This document shows, in pieces, positions 1-6,274 of a stretch of 6,274 nucleotides of DNA. The position numbers and the translations under genes are program-made. The DNA is from Actinoplanes liguriensis (GTDB lineage: Bacteria > Actinomycetota > Actinomycetes > Mycobacteriales > Micromonosporaceae): positions 72,371 to 78,644 of the forward strand of contig KL571310.1 in NCBI GenBank assembly GCA_000715855.1, given 5' to 3'. Numbering within the stretch: the first letter of the stretch is position 1; each line of letters begins with the position of its first letter. The notes beneath the pieces are model-generated. The model saw only the letters and a program-made list of their open reading frames with translations, was not told the origin of the DNA and searched no databases.

Positions 1-1209
1 GCGGCCGCCGCGGCGATCTACGGCGAGCCGTCGCGGCGGCTCACGATGGTCGGCATCACCGGGACGGCGGGGAAGACCTCCACGTCGTACCTGGTGGAGG
101 CGGGTCTGCGGGCGGCCGGGAAGGTCACCGGGCTGGTCGGCACGGTGGAGACCCGGCTCGGCGACTTCGTGGTGAAGAGCGTCCGGACCACGCCCGAGGC
201 GCCCGACCTGCAGGCGATCCTGGCCGCGGGGGTGGAGCGCGGCGTCTCCGCGGTGGTCATGGAGGTGTCCAGCCACGCCCTGGTGATGGGCCGGGCGGAC
301 GGCATCCGGTTCGCCGCCAGCGGCTACACCAACTTCGGTCAGGACCACCTGGACTTCCATCCGACCTCGGAGGAGTACTTCGCGGCGAAGGCGCGTCTGT
401 TCGACGGCCGGAGCGAGCAGCGGGTCCTGAATTTCGATGACCGGTCGGTCATGTCCCTCTACGAGAGCGGAGTCATCACCTATTCCGCGTCGGGGGATCC
501 GGCCGCCACCTGGAGGGCCTCCGATATCCGGCCGTCCGCCTTCGGCCAGCTCTTCACCGCCCACGGCCCGGACGGCGTCACCGTCGAGACCGGCGTCGCC
601 CTCCCCGGCCTGCACAACGTCGCGAACGCGCTGCTGGCCCTCGCCCTGCTGGTCGCGGTCGGGATCGACCCCGCGACGGCGGGCCGGGGGATCCTGGAGT
701 GTCGCGGCGTGCCCGGGCGTCTGGAGCAGGTCGAGGCCGCGAGCGAGGTGCTGGGCGTCGTCGACTACGCGCACAAGCCGAACGCGATCGTCGCCGCCCT
801 GGCCGCCCTGCGCGAGCTGGCCACCGCGCGCGGCGGCCAACTGATCTGCGTGCTCGGGGCCGGCGGCGACCGTGACAAGGGCAAGCGCCCACTGATGGGT
901 GAGGCCGCGGCCCAGGGCGCCGACCTGGTCATCGTCACGGACGACAACCCCAGGACCGAAGACCCTTCCTCGGTACGGGAGGCCGTGCGCCGTGGCGCCG
1001 AGGCCGCACACACCGGCACGAAGGTGGTCGAGGTCGCCGGGCGACGCGCCGCGATCGACGAGGCGGTCCGGCTGGCCGCCGCCGGCGACGTGATCGCCGT
1101 GCTGGGCAAGGGCAACGAGCAGGGCCAGGAGGTGAACGGCCAGGTGCTGCCGTTCGACGACCGGATCGAGCTGGCCGCCGCACTGTCGTCCACGGGAGGT
1201 GCCGCATGA
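1..1209 (+). CDS. murE: UDP-MurNAc-tripeptide synthetase MurE, meso-diaminopimelate type (5'-truncated)
   Basis: Cytoplasmic ATP-dependent ligase that adds the diamino acid, here probably meso-diaminopimelate, to UDP-MurNAc-dipeptide. The reading frame is open from base 1, so the ATG at 46 is internal: it lies just before the P-loop. The visible 402 residues hold the central and C-terminal Mur ligase domains; about 100-130 N-terminal residues are missing. In fragment numbering: P-loop GITGTAGKTST with Lys25; substrate motif TTPEAPD at 63-69; MEVSSHAL around Glu88; NFGQDHLDFH; AKARLF with Lys130, the probable carbamylated lysine; DYAHKP at 255-260; DNPR at 315-318, the family signature for meso-DAP rather than lysine. 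The usual GKGHE reads GKGNE at 369-373. The stop overlaps the murF start by four bases, so translation is probably coupled. Identification is secure; amino acid specificity is inferred from the motif. Confidence 0.97.
   Translation, partial: AAAAAIYGEPSRRLTMVGITGTAGKTSTSYLVEAGLRAAGKVTGLVGTVETRLGDFVVKSVRTTPEAPDLQAILAAGVERGVSAVVMEVSSHALVMGRADGIRFAASGYTNFGQDHLDFHPTSEEYFAAKARLFDGRSEQRVLNFDDRSVMSLYESGVITYSASGDPAATWRASDIRPSAFGQLFTAHGPDGVTVETGVALPGLHNVANALLALALLVAVGIDPATAGRGILECRGVPGRLEQVEAASEVLGVVDYAHKPNAIVAALAALRELATARGGQLICVLGAGGDRDKGKRPLMGEAAAQGADLVIVTDDNPRTEDPSSVREAVRRGAEAAHTGTKVVEVAGRRAAIDEAVRLAAAGDVIAVLGKGNEQGQEVNGQVLPFDDRIELAAALSSTGGAA
1194..1199 (+). promoter_or_regulatory. Ribosome binding site of murF
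   Basis: GGGAGG lies six bases before the ATG at 1206, inside the last codons of murE. It supports the start chosen for murF and independent re-initiation at the ATGA overlap. Confidence 0.85.
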
Positions 1210-2597
1210 TTCCGCTGACACTCGGCGAGATCGCCACGATCACCGGGGGCCGGCTGGTCGGCACCGACGGCTCGGAGACGGTCACCGGCGGGGTCGAGTA
1301 CGACTCCCGCAAGGTCGGCCCGGGCGGCCTGTTCGTGGCGTTCGCCGGCGAGAAGGCGGACGGGCACGACTTCGGCCCCGAGGTCGTCGAGGCCGGCGCG
1401 GCCGGGGTGCTCGGCACCCGGGACGCGGGCGTGCCCGGCGTGGTCGTGGAGGACCAGCTGGCGGCGCTCGCGAAACTGGCCCACGAGGTGGTCGCGCGGC
1501 TGCCCGAGCTGACCGTCGTCGGGCTGACCGGCTCGTCCGGCAAGACCACCACCAAGGACTACCTCGGGCAGCTGCTGTCCCGGCTCGGGCCGACCGTGGC
1601 GCCGGCCGGGTCGCTCAACAACGAGCTGGGCTTCCCGTACACGGTGCTGCAGGCCGACGAGAAGACCCGGTTCCTGGTGCTGGAGATGGGCGCCCGCGGG
1701 GTCGGGCACATCCGGTACCTGACCGACATCGTGCCGCCGTCGATCGGCGTGGTCCTGAACGTGGGGGCGGCGCACATCGGCGAGTTCGGCTCGGTCGAGG
1801 GGACCGCGCTGGCCAAGGGGGAGTTGGTCGAGGCGCTGCCGCCGACCGGCGTGGCCGTGCTGAACGCGGACGACGCGCTGGTCTCGGCGATGGCGTCGCG
1901 GACCGGGGCGCGGGTGGTGCTCGTCGGTGAGGCGGACGACGCCGGGCTGCGGGCCGAGGACGTCGTCGTCGACGCGGCGGGGCGGGCATCGTACGTACTG
2001 AGATCGGGTCTTGAATCTGGAGATGTCCGGCTCGGGGTCGCCGGACGGCACCAGGTGGCGAACTCCCTCGCCGCGGCGGCGGTCGCGCTGACCGCGGGCA
2101 TGGCCTTCGACGATCTGGTCGTCGCGCTCGGCGAGGTGGGCATCGTCTCCGGCCGGCGGATGGACGTGTTCGAGCGGGCCGACGGCGTGGTCGTCGTCGA
2201 CGACTCCTACAACGCCAATCCGTCCTCCACCGCGGCGGCGCTGCACGCGCTCGCCGCGATGGGCGCCGGCAAACGCACCACCGCCGTGCTCGGCTACATG
2301 GCCGAGCTGGGGGAGCACGAGGTGTCCGGGCACGCCGAGGTGGGCCGCCTGGCCGCCGAGCTCGGCGTCGACCGGCTGATCGCGGTGGCGGAGAACGCCC
2401 GCCCGATCCTGGACGGGGCAGCGGAGGTGGACCGGTGGAGGGGCACCGCCCATCTCGCCGCCGACCAGGCCGCCGCGATCGAGATTCTCCAGAACGACCT
2501 GCGCGCCGACGACGTCGTGCTGGTCAAGGGTTCCCGGTACCGCACATGGGACGTCGCCGACTGGCTCCGGCGTTCCGAGGAGGTTCAGCCCACGTGA
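1206..2597 (+). CDS. murF: UDP-MurNAc-tripeptide:D-Ala-D-Ala ligase MurF
   Basis: Cytoplasmic ligase that attaches the D-alanyl-D-alanine dipeptide to UDP-MurNAc-tripeptide, the last soluble step before MraY. At 463 residues it has normal family length. The N-terminal UDP-substrate domain (about 1-95) includes EYDSRKV and GLFVAF at 31-46. The central ATPase domain has the P-loop [11 protein letters not shown] with Lys113, [10 protein letters not shown] from Glu160, [12 protein letters not shown] at 185-196 and Lys204 in AKGEL, the likely counterpart of the carbamylated lysine. The C-terminal domain has [12 protein letters not shown] at 279-290, [10 protein letters not shown] at 332-341, LGYMAELGE at 362-370 and KGSR at 441-444. 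The start has a good Shine-Dalgarno sequence and a 4-base overlap with murE; the stop overlaps the mraY GTG. Residues 261-273 are written in codons unlike the rest of the gene. Confidence 0.97.
   Translation: MIPLTLGEIATITGGRLVGTDGSETVTGGVEYDSRKVGPGGLFVAFAGEKADGHDFGPEVVEAGAAGVLGTRDAGVPGVVVEDQLAALAKLAHEVVARLPELTVVGLTGSSGKTTTKDYLGQLLSRLGPTVAPAGSLNNELGFPYTVLQADEKTRFLVLEMGARGVGHIRYLTDIVPPSIGVVLNVGAAHIGEFGSVEGTALAKGELVEALPPTGVAVLNADDALVSAMASRTGARVVLVGEADDAGLRAEDVVVDAAGRASYVLRSGLESGDVRLGVAGRHQVANSLAAAAVALTAGMAFDDLVVALGEVGIVSGRRMDVFERADGVVVVDDSYNANPSSTAAALHALAAMGAGKRTTAVLGYMAELGEHEVSGHAEVGRLAAELGVDRLIAVAENARPILDGAAEVDRWRGTAHLAADQAAAIEILQNDLRADDVVLVKGSRYRTWDVADWLRRSEEVQPT
2577..2584 (+). promoter_or_regulatory. 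Ribosome binding site fixing the mraY start
   Basis: GAGGAGGT ends nine bases before the GTG at 2594. The mraY frame is open farther upstream, to an ATG at 2435 inside murF, but only the GTG has this signal and gives the normal MraY N-terminus. Confidence 0.85.
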
Positions 2598-3709
2598 GGG
2601 CAGTCATCGTCGCGGCCGCGGTCGCCTTTCTCATCTCGCTCTTCGGCACCCCTCTCGCCATCAAGGTCTTCTCGGCGTTGAAGGCCGGCCAGCCGATCCG
2701 GACCATCGGCCCGCAGTCCCACCTGGGCAAGCGGGGCACCCCCACGATGGGTGGCGTGGCGTTCATCCTCGCCACGGTCTTCGCCTACGTCGCCGGGCAC
2801 CTCGCCCTCACCACGCTCCCGGACCGGCAGATCGCCCAGGAGCGGCCCACCATGACCGCCCTGGTCCTGCTCGGGCTGCTGGTGTTCTGCGGCGCGGTCG
2901 GCTTCATGGACGACTTCCTGAAGGTCCGCAAGCGCAACTCGGACGGCCTCAGCGCCAAGGGCAAGCTGCTCGGCCAGCTCGTCGTCGGCACCGCCTTCGG
3001 CATCGCCGCGCTCTACTTCCCCAGCACCAACGGCCAGACCGTGGCCAGCGAGAAGATCTCGTTCATCCGGGACGTGAGCTGGCTGGACGTCGGCAAGGTC
3101 GGCGCGGTCATGGTCTTCGTCTTCGTGATCATGGCGATGTCGAACGGCGTGAACCTCACCGACGGCCTGGACGGCCTGGCGACCGGGTCGTCGATCCTGG
3201 TCCTCGGGGCGTACTCGCTGATCGGCTTCTGGCAGTACCGGCACTGGTGCGGTGACAACGACTACCGGCTCACCAACGAGCTCACCCAGGCGCACTGCTA
3301 CCAGGTGCGTGACCCGTTGGAGATCGCGCTGATCGCGGCGGCCGCGGCGGCGGCGCTGGTCGGCTTCCTGTGGTGGAACACCAACCCGGCGCGGATCTTC
3401 ATGGGTGACACCGGGGCGCTCGGCCTCGGCGGCCTGATCGGCGGCCTGGCGGTGGCCACCCGCACCACGCTGCTGTCGGTGATCATCGGCGGTCTGTTCG
3501 TGATCATCACGATGTCGGTGGTGATCCAGATCATCTCGTTCAAGACGACCGGGAAGCGGGTCTTCCGGATGTCGCCGCTCCAGCATCACTTCGAGCTGGC
3601 CGGCTGGTCCGAGGTCAATATCGTGGTCCGATTCTGGATCATCGCGGGGATCTGCGCGGCGATCGGGCTCGGGCTGTTCTACTCCGACCATCTGGCGGTC
3701 ATGGGCTGA
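2594..3709 (+). CDS. mraY: Phospho-MurNAc-pentapeptide translocase MraY (lipid I synthase)
   Basis: Integral membrane enzyme that transfers phospho-MurNAc-pentapeptide from UDP to undecaprenyl phosphate, forming lipid I on the cytoplasmic face. The GTG start gives 371 residues beginning with a hydrophobic helix, as in other actinobacterial MraY; it overlaps the murF stop (GTGA) and has a good Shine-Dalgarno. About ten membrane segments are readable. Conserved cytoplasmic motifs: [10 protein letters not shown] at 45-54; MDDF with Asp106/Asp107; [16 protein letters not shown] with Asp190 and Asp193; [11 protein letters not shown] with Asp272; and [14 protein letters not shown] at 327-340, where the first position of the usual His-His-His is Gln330. 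The outer loop at about 213-243 has two cysteines (219 and 235). It is the last gene before a 122-nt gap that begins with a strong hairpin. Identification is certain. Confidence 0.98.
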   Translation: MRAVIVAAAVAFLISLFGTPLAIKVFSALKAGQPIRTIGPQSHLGKRGTPTMGGVAFILATVFAYVAGHLALTTLPDRQIAQERPTMTALVLLGLLVFCGAVGFMDDFLKVRKRNSDGLSAKGKLLGQLVVGTAFGIAALYFPSTNGQTVASEKISFIRDVSWLDVGKVGAVMVFVFVIMAMSNGVNLTDGLDGLATGSSILVLGAYSLIGFWQYRHWCGDNDYRLTNELTQAHCYQVRDPLEIALIAAAAAAALVGFLWWNTNPARIFMGDTGALGLGGLIGGLAVATRTTLLSVIIGGLFVIITMSVVIQIISFKTTGKRVFRMSPLQHHFELAGWSEVNIVVRFWIIAGICAAIGLGLFYSDHLAVMG

Positions 3710-3733
3710 TCGGTCTCACCCGACGGGCGGGCA

Positions 3734-3762
3734 CGCGTGCGCCACTCCACGTGGCGCACGCG
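3734..3762 (+). terminator. 12-bp perfect hairpin after mraY, possible terminator without U-tract
   Basis: Bases 3734-3745 (CGCGTGCGCCAC) are exactly complementary to 3751-3762, with the 5-base loop TCCAC. The structure begins 24 bases after the mraY stop. No T-run follows (next bases ACAAATGC), so it is not a textbook intrinsic terminator, though such U-less GC-rich hairpins are often proposed as terminators in actinobacteria. It could instead protect the mraY 3' end or attenuate read-through into ftsW. Its core contains the 8-bp palindrome CCACGTGG at 3747-3754, so a protein-binding site is an alternative. Confidence 0.6.
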
Positions 3763-3770
3763 ACAAATGC

Positions 3771-3804
3771 TCACGCGACACGCCATCGACGGTGTACGCC
3801 GTGA
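3771..3804 (+). repeat. Imperfect inverted repeat between mraY and ftsW
   Basis: TCACGCGACAC at 3771-3781 can pair with GTGTACGCCGTGA at 3792-3804. This gives 11 base pairs, with single unpaired bases at 3796 and 3799 and a 10-base loop. It is the second of three consecutive pairing elements in the gap. Its function is unknown; it could be part of a leader structure or chance in GC-rich DNA. Confidence 0.4.
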
Positions 3805-3810
3805 GTGTGA

Positions 3811-3827
3811 CCATCAGACGATGATGG
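3811..3827 (+). repeat. Inverted repeat just upstream of the ftsW start
   Basis: CCATCA (3811-3816) and TGATGG (3822-3827) are a perfect 6-bp inverted repeat around GACGA, ending four bases before the ftsW ATG. In RNA it would place a small hairpin over the initiation region; in DNA it could be an operator half-site pair. Nothing in the sequence decides between these, and chance is possible. Confidence 0.4.
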
Positions 3828-3831
3828 GGGC

Positions 3832-5211
3832 ATGGCGGACGACCGTACCCAAACGGCCCGCCCGTCACTGAGCCGGCAGTTCCTGCCCGCCGTGCACGGG
3901 CTGCTGGCCCGGCCCCTCTCGTCCTACTACCTGCTGATCGCCAGCGCCGGCCTGCTCCTGCTGATCGGGCTGACCATGGTCTTCTCGGCGACCAGCGTCA
4001 AGGCGTACGCGGCGAACGGCAACGCGTTCTCGGCCATCTCCAGCCAGGCGGTGTACGCCCTGCTCGGCCTGATCGCGTTCTGGATCTGCCAGCGGCTGCC
4101 CGCGATCACCCTGCGCGCCCTGGGCAAGTACGTGCTCGGCGCGGCCGTCGTCCTGCTCGCGTTCCAGAACCTGGTGGTCCTGGTCAAGCACGTCAACGTG
4201 GCGCACCCGATCGCCAAGGTCGGCCCGCTCGGTGTCAGCCTGCTCTCCATCTCGGCCGGCGGGGTCAGCGTCCAGCCGTCCGAGCTGGCCAAGCTGGGCC
4301 TGGTCCTGTGGGGCGCGGACGTGATCGCCCGCAAGGGCCCGGCGCTGGGCCACTGGAAAGAGCTGGCGATGCCGCTGTTCCCGGTGATCGGCCTGCTCTT
4401 CGTCCTGGTCGGCTACAACGACGTCGGCACCATGCTGGTGCTCCTGGCCCTGATCATCGGCCTGCTCTGGGCGGCCGGTGTCCGGATGCGCGTGTTCGGC
4501 GCGCTGGGCGTGCTCGGCCTGACCGGTATCGGACTGCTGATCGCCGCCGCCTCCCGTGGCGCCGGGTCGGGCGCCGCCGGCGCGGAGAACTATCGCGTCG
4601 CCCGGCTCACCGCGTTCCTCACCCCGCTCGACAAATGTGACCTGAGCGACGTCTGCTATCAGCTGATCCAGGGCCGTTCGGCGATCTTCGAGGGCGGCTG
4701 GTTCGGCGTCGGCCTCGGCAAGGGCGCGCTGAAGTGGGGCTGGGTGCCCGAGGCGGAGAACGACTTCATCTACGCGATCGTCGCCGAGGAGCTCGGCGTG
4801 GTCGGCTGCACGATCGTGCTGGCGCTCTTCTCGGTGCTGGCGTTCACCGGTTTCCGGATCGCGCGCCGCTCGGCCGACCCGTTCCGCCGGCTCGCGGCGG
4901 CCGCGATCACCACCTGGCTGGTCGCCCAGGCCGTGATCAACATGGGTGGGGTGGTCGGCCTGCTGCCCATCACCGGCCTTCCGCTACCGTTCATCTCCGC
5001 AGGTGGCAGTGCCCTCATCGTGGCCATGGCGGCGATCGGGATGCTGGCCTCGTTCGCCCGTGCGGAGCCGGACGCGGCGCGAGCCCTGAACGCCCGTCCG
5101 ACCCCTCGATGGGTGCGACTAGTCTGGGCCCCGCTGCCGCCGGTTCCCCCGCCGCGGCGGCCGGGACAGCCGCGTGAGACGCCGGTAAGCGCGGGGAAGG
5201 ATCGTCGTTAG
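3832..5211 (+). CDS. ftsW: Septal peptidoglycan glycosyltransferase FtsW (SEDS family)
   Basis: Polytopic membrane protein that polymerises lipid II glycan strands at the division septum with a class B PBP partner. Its 459 residues comprise a short cytosolic N-terminus, about ten membrane segments (first at ~31-52, last at ~385-408) and a Pro/Arg-rich tail from ~411. Family landmarks: LTMVFSATSV at 47-56; QPSELAK at 148-154; Asp197 in NDVGT; GGWFGVGLGKG at 288-298; PEAENDFIYAIVAEELG at 306-322, whose Asp311 matches the catalytic Asp (E. coli FtsW Asp297 by my alignment); LLPITGLPLPFISAGGSAL at 377-395. RodA is less likely, given the position between mraY and murG. Oddities: LLS replaces the usual RW before QPSELAK, and Cys269 and Cys275 lie in the large outer loop. 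An in-frame stop at 3808-3810 limits the start to 3832 or later. GGGGG lies one base from that ATG, too close to be a good Shine-Dalgarno. Confidence 0.95.
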   Translation: MADDRTQTARPSLSRQFLPAVHGLLARPLSSYYLLIASAGLLLLIGLTMVFSATSVKAYAANGNAFSAISSQAVYALLGLIAFWICQRLPAITLRALGKYVLGAAVVLLAFQNLVVLVKHVNVAHPIAKVGPLGVSLLSISAGGVSVQPSELAKLGLVLWGADVIARKGPALGHWKELAMPLFPVIGLLFVLVGYNDVGTMLVLLALIIGLLWAAGVRMRVFGALGVLGLTGIGLLIAAASRGAGSGAAGAENYRVARLTAFLTPLDKCDLSDVCYQLIQGRSAIFEGGWFGVGLGKGALKWGWVPEAENDFIYAIVAEELGVVGCTIVLALFSVLAFTGFRIARRSADPFRRLAAAAITTWLVAQAVINMGGVVGLLPITGLPLPFISAGGSALIVAMAAIGMLASFARAEPDAARALNARPTPRWVRLVWAPLPPVPPPRRPGQPRETPVSAGKDRR

Positions 5212-5248
5212 TCCGCTCCAGGTGGCGGGCGGGGCGGTCGGATGGGAG

Positions 5249-5253
5249 AGGAG
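5249..5253 (+). promoter_or_regulatory. Ribosome binding site fixing the murG start
   Basis: AGGAG, within the purine run 5244-5257, ends six bases before the ATG at 5260. An in-frame ATG at 5242 lies upstream of this run and has no comparable signal, so 5260 is the better start. Confidence 0.8.
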
Positions 5254-5259
5254 AAGGCG

Positions 5260-6274
5260 ATGGTGCAGCTGCGGTCGGTCGTGCTCGCCGGGGGAGGCAC
5301 CGGTGGACACATCTATCCGCTGCTGGCGTTCGCCGATGCCTTACGCCGGCACTTCCCGCACATCCGGATCACGACGCTGGGCAGCCCCAAGGGGATGGAG
5401 AACCAGCTCATCCCGGCGGCCGGCTACGACCTGCGGGTCATCCCGGCGTTCCAGCTCCCCCGCTCGCTGAACCTGGACCTGCTGCGCACCCCGGACCGGA
5501 TGTACAAGTCCACCCACGCCGCCGGTGAGATCATCGACGAGGTCGGCGCCGAGGTGGTGGTCGGCTTCGGTGGCTATGTGTCGGTCCCGGCCTACCTGGC
5601 CGCCTGGCGCCGCGAGATGCCGATCGTGGTGCACGAGGTGAACGTGCCGCCGGGCGTCGCGAACCGGATGGGCATGAAGTTCACCAAGCGGATCGCCGTC
5701 GGCTTCCCGCACCAGCTGGAGCAGGCCGAGTCGCTGCGCAACGCGCGCCTGGTCGGTGTCCCGCTGCGCACCGGGATCACCCAGATGGACCGGCCGGCGC
5801 TGCGCCCGCAGGCGCTCTACCACTTCGGGCTGCGCCCGGACCTGCCGGTGCTGTTCGTCTCCGGCGGCTCGTCCGGCGCGCGCACGATCAACCTTGCGGT
5901 GGCCGCGGCGGCCAAGCGGCTGGCCCACGCCGGCATCCAGGTGCTGCACGTGCAGGGCGGGCGCAACGACCCGTTCGAGGTGCCGAACGACCTGCCGGTG
6001 CCCTATGTCGTCGTGCCCTACCTCTCCGACATGCAGCTCGGATACGCTGCCGCCGACCTGATGCTCTGCCGCGGCGGGGCGATCACGGTGGCCGAGACGA
6101 CCGCGCTCGGCATGCCGGCGATCTACGTGCCGTACCCGTTCAGCAACCAGGAGCAGCGCCGTAACGCGATCCCGGTGGTCGAGGCGGGCGGCGGCATGCT
6201 GGTCGACAACAGCGAGCTGACCCCGGATTGGATCGAGCGGAACATCATCCCGCTGGCCCGCGACCGGCAGCGGC
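5260..6274 (+). CDS. murG: UDP-GlcNAc:lipid I GlcNAc transferase MurG (3'-truncated)
   Basis: Peripheral GT-B glycosyltransferase on the inner face of the membrane that adds GlcNAc from UDP-GlcNAc to lipid I, giving lipid II. The frame is open to the window edge: 338 codons plus one base are present, so only a short C-terminal part is missing. Motifs in order: LAGGGTGGHIYP with the glycine-rich loop at 11-17; GFGGYVSVP at 102-110; HEVNVPPGVANR at 125-136; the second glycine-rich loop SGGSSGARTIN at 201-211; YLSDMQLGYAAADLMLCRGG at 254-273, then Glu279 in TVAET, the residue type that contacts the nucleotide ribose in MurG; PYPFSNQEQRRNA at 291-303 with the family QxxNA pattern. The start at 5260 has a strong ribosome binding site and places the first glycine-rich loop near residue 11, as is usual. 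It follows ftsW by 48 bases and is probably co-transcribed. Confidence 0.97.
   Translation, partial: MVQLRSVVLAGGGTGGHIYPLLAFADALRRHFPHIRITTLGSPKGMENQLIPAAGYDLRVIPAFQLPRSLNLDLLRTPDRMYKSTHAAGEIIDEVGAEVVVGFGGYVSVPAYLAAWRREMPIVVHEVNVPPGVANRMGMKFTKRIAVGFPHQLEQAESLRNARLVGVPLRTGITQMDRPALRPQALYHFGLRPDLPVLFVSGGSSGARTINLAVAAAAKRLAHAGIQVLHVQGGRNDPFEVPNDLPVPYVVVPYLSDMQLGYAAADLMLCRGGAITVAETTALGMPAIYVPYPFSNQEQRRNAIPVVEAGGGMLVDNSELTPDWIERNIIPLARDRQR

Noticed and set aside
2011..2016. TTGAAT in murF as a -35 promoter element
   Set aside because: No suitable -10 element (TANNNT) is visible at the expected distance downstream.
765..2453. Long minus-strand open frame (562 codons) opposite murE and murF
   Set aside because: It has no recognisable domain and is rich in Arg, Gly, Pro, Asp and His, as expected for the complement of GC-rich genes. 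The + strand carries complete Mur ligase motifs in the same region.
2435..2593. Upstream extension of mraY to the ATG at 2435
   Set aside because: It would overlap murF by 163 bases and add 53 Arg/Pro-rich residues not found in MraY. The GTG at 2594 has a ribosome binding site and gives the family-typical N-terminus.
2585..3691. Minus-strand open frame (368 codons) covering mraY
   Set aside because: Its low-complexity charged translation mirrors the mraY codons, and no protein family is recognisable. MraY on the + strand explains the region fully.
3767..3871. Possible 34-codon small gene starting in the mraY-ftsW gap
   Set aside because: No ribosome binding site, no recognisable features, and it runs into ftsW in another frame.
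5242..5259. Alternative murG start at ATG 5242
   Set aside because: It is in frame but would read through the strong purine-rich ribosome binding site, and it has no good site of its own. It adds only six residues.
5212..5259. Promoter or terminator between ftsW and murG
   Set aside because: The 48-base gap shows only a G-rich run and the murG ribosome binding site. I see no hairpin or promoter-like pair.

Overview
The window is a high-GC, actinobacterial stretch of the division and cell-wall (dcw) cluster. All genes are on the + strand, in the order murE (5' end cut off) - murF - mraY - ftsW - murG (3' end cut off). The protein sequences look actinobacterial: MurE carries the meso-diaminopimelate-type DNPR motif, and MraY ends in an LQHHFELxGWSE segment like that of streptomycetes. 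The very strong G/C third-position bias fits too. A Micromonosporaceae/Actinoplanes-like source is my best guess, but it is inference and not proven by the sequence.

Layout: 1-1209 is murE, without its first ~100-130 codons. 1206-2597 is murF, overlapping murE by ATGA. 2594-3709 is mraY, starting at a GTG that overlaps the murF stop (GTGA). 3710-3831 is a 122-nt gap without a gene, filled by three inverted repeats. 3832-5211 is ftsW. 5212-5259 is a short gap with a strong ribosome binding site. 5260-6274 is murG, running off the end of the window.

Together the genes make lipid II and pass it to the septal glycan polymerase. MurE adds the third residue of the stem peptide and MurF adds D-Ala-D-Ala. 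MraY loads the UDP-muramyl-pentapeptide onto undecaprenyl phosphate (lipid I), and MurG adds GlcNAc (lipid II). FtsW is the SEDS glycosyltransferase that polymerises lipid II at the septum.

The main oddity is an absence. The common actinobacterial order is mraY-murD-ftsW, but here murD is missing and its place holds a 12-bp perfect hairpin plus two further inverted repeats. ftsW then starts without a convincing Shine-Dalgarno sequence. FtsW itself also departs from the family: it lacks the usual Arg-Trp (or xxW) of the GxxRW segment before QPSELAK, and it has a Cys pair in the outer loop that precedes the catalytic Asp. No mobile element, CRISPR array, tRNA or rRNA is visible.
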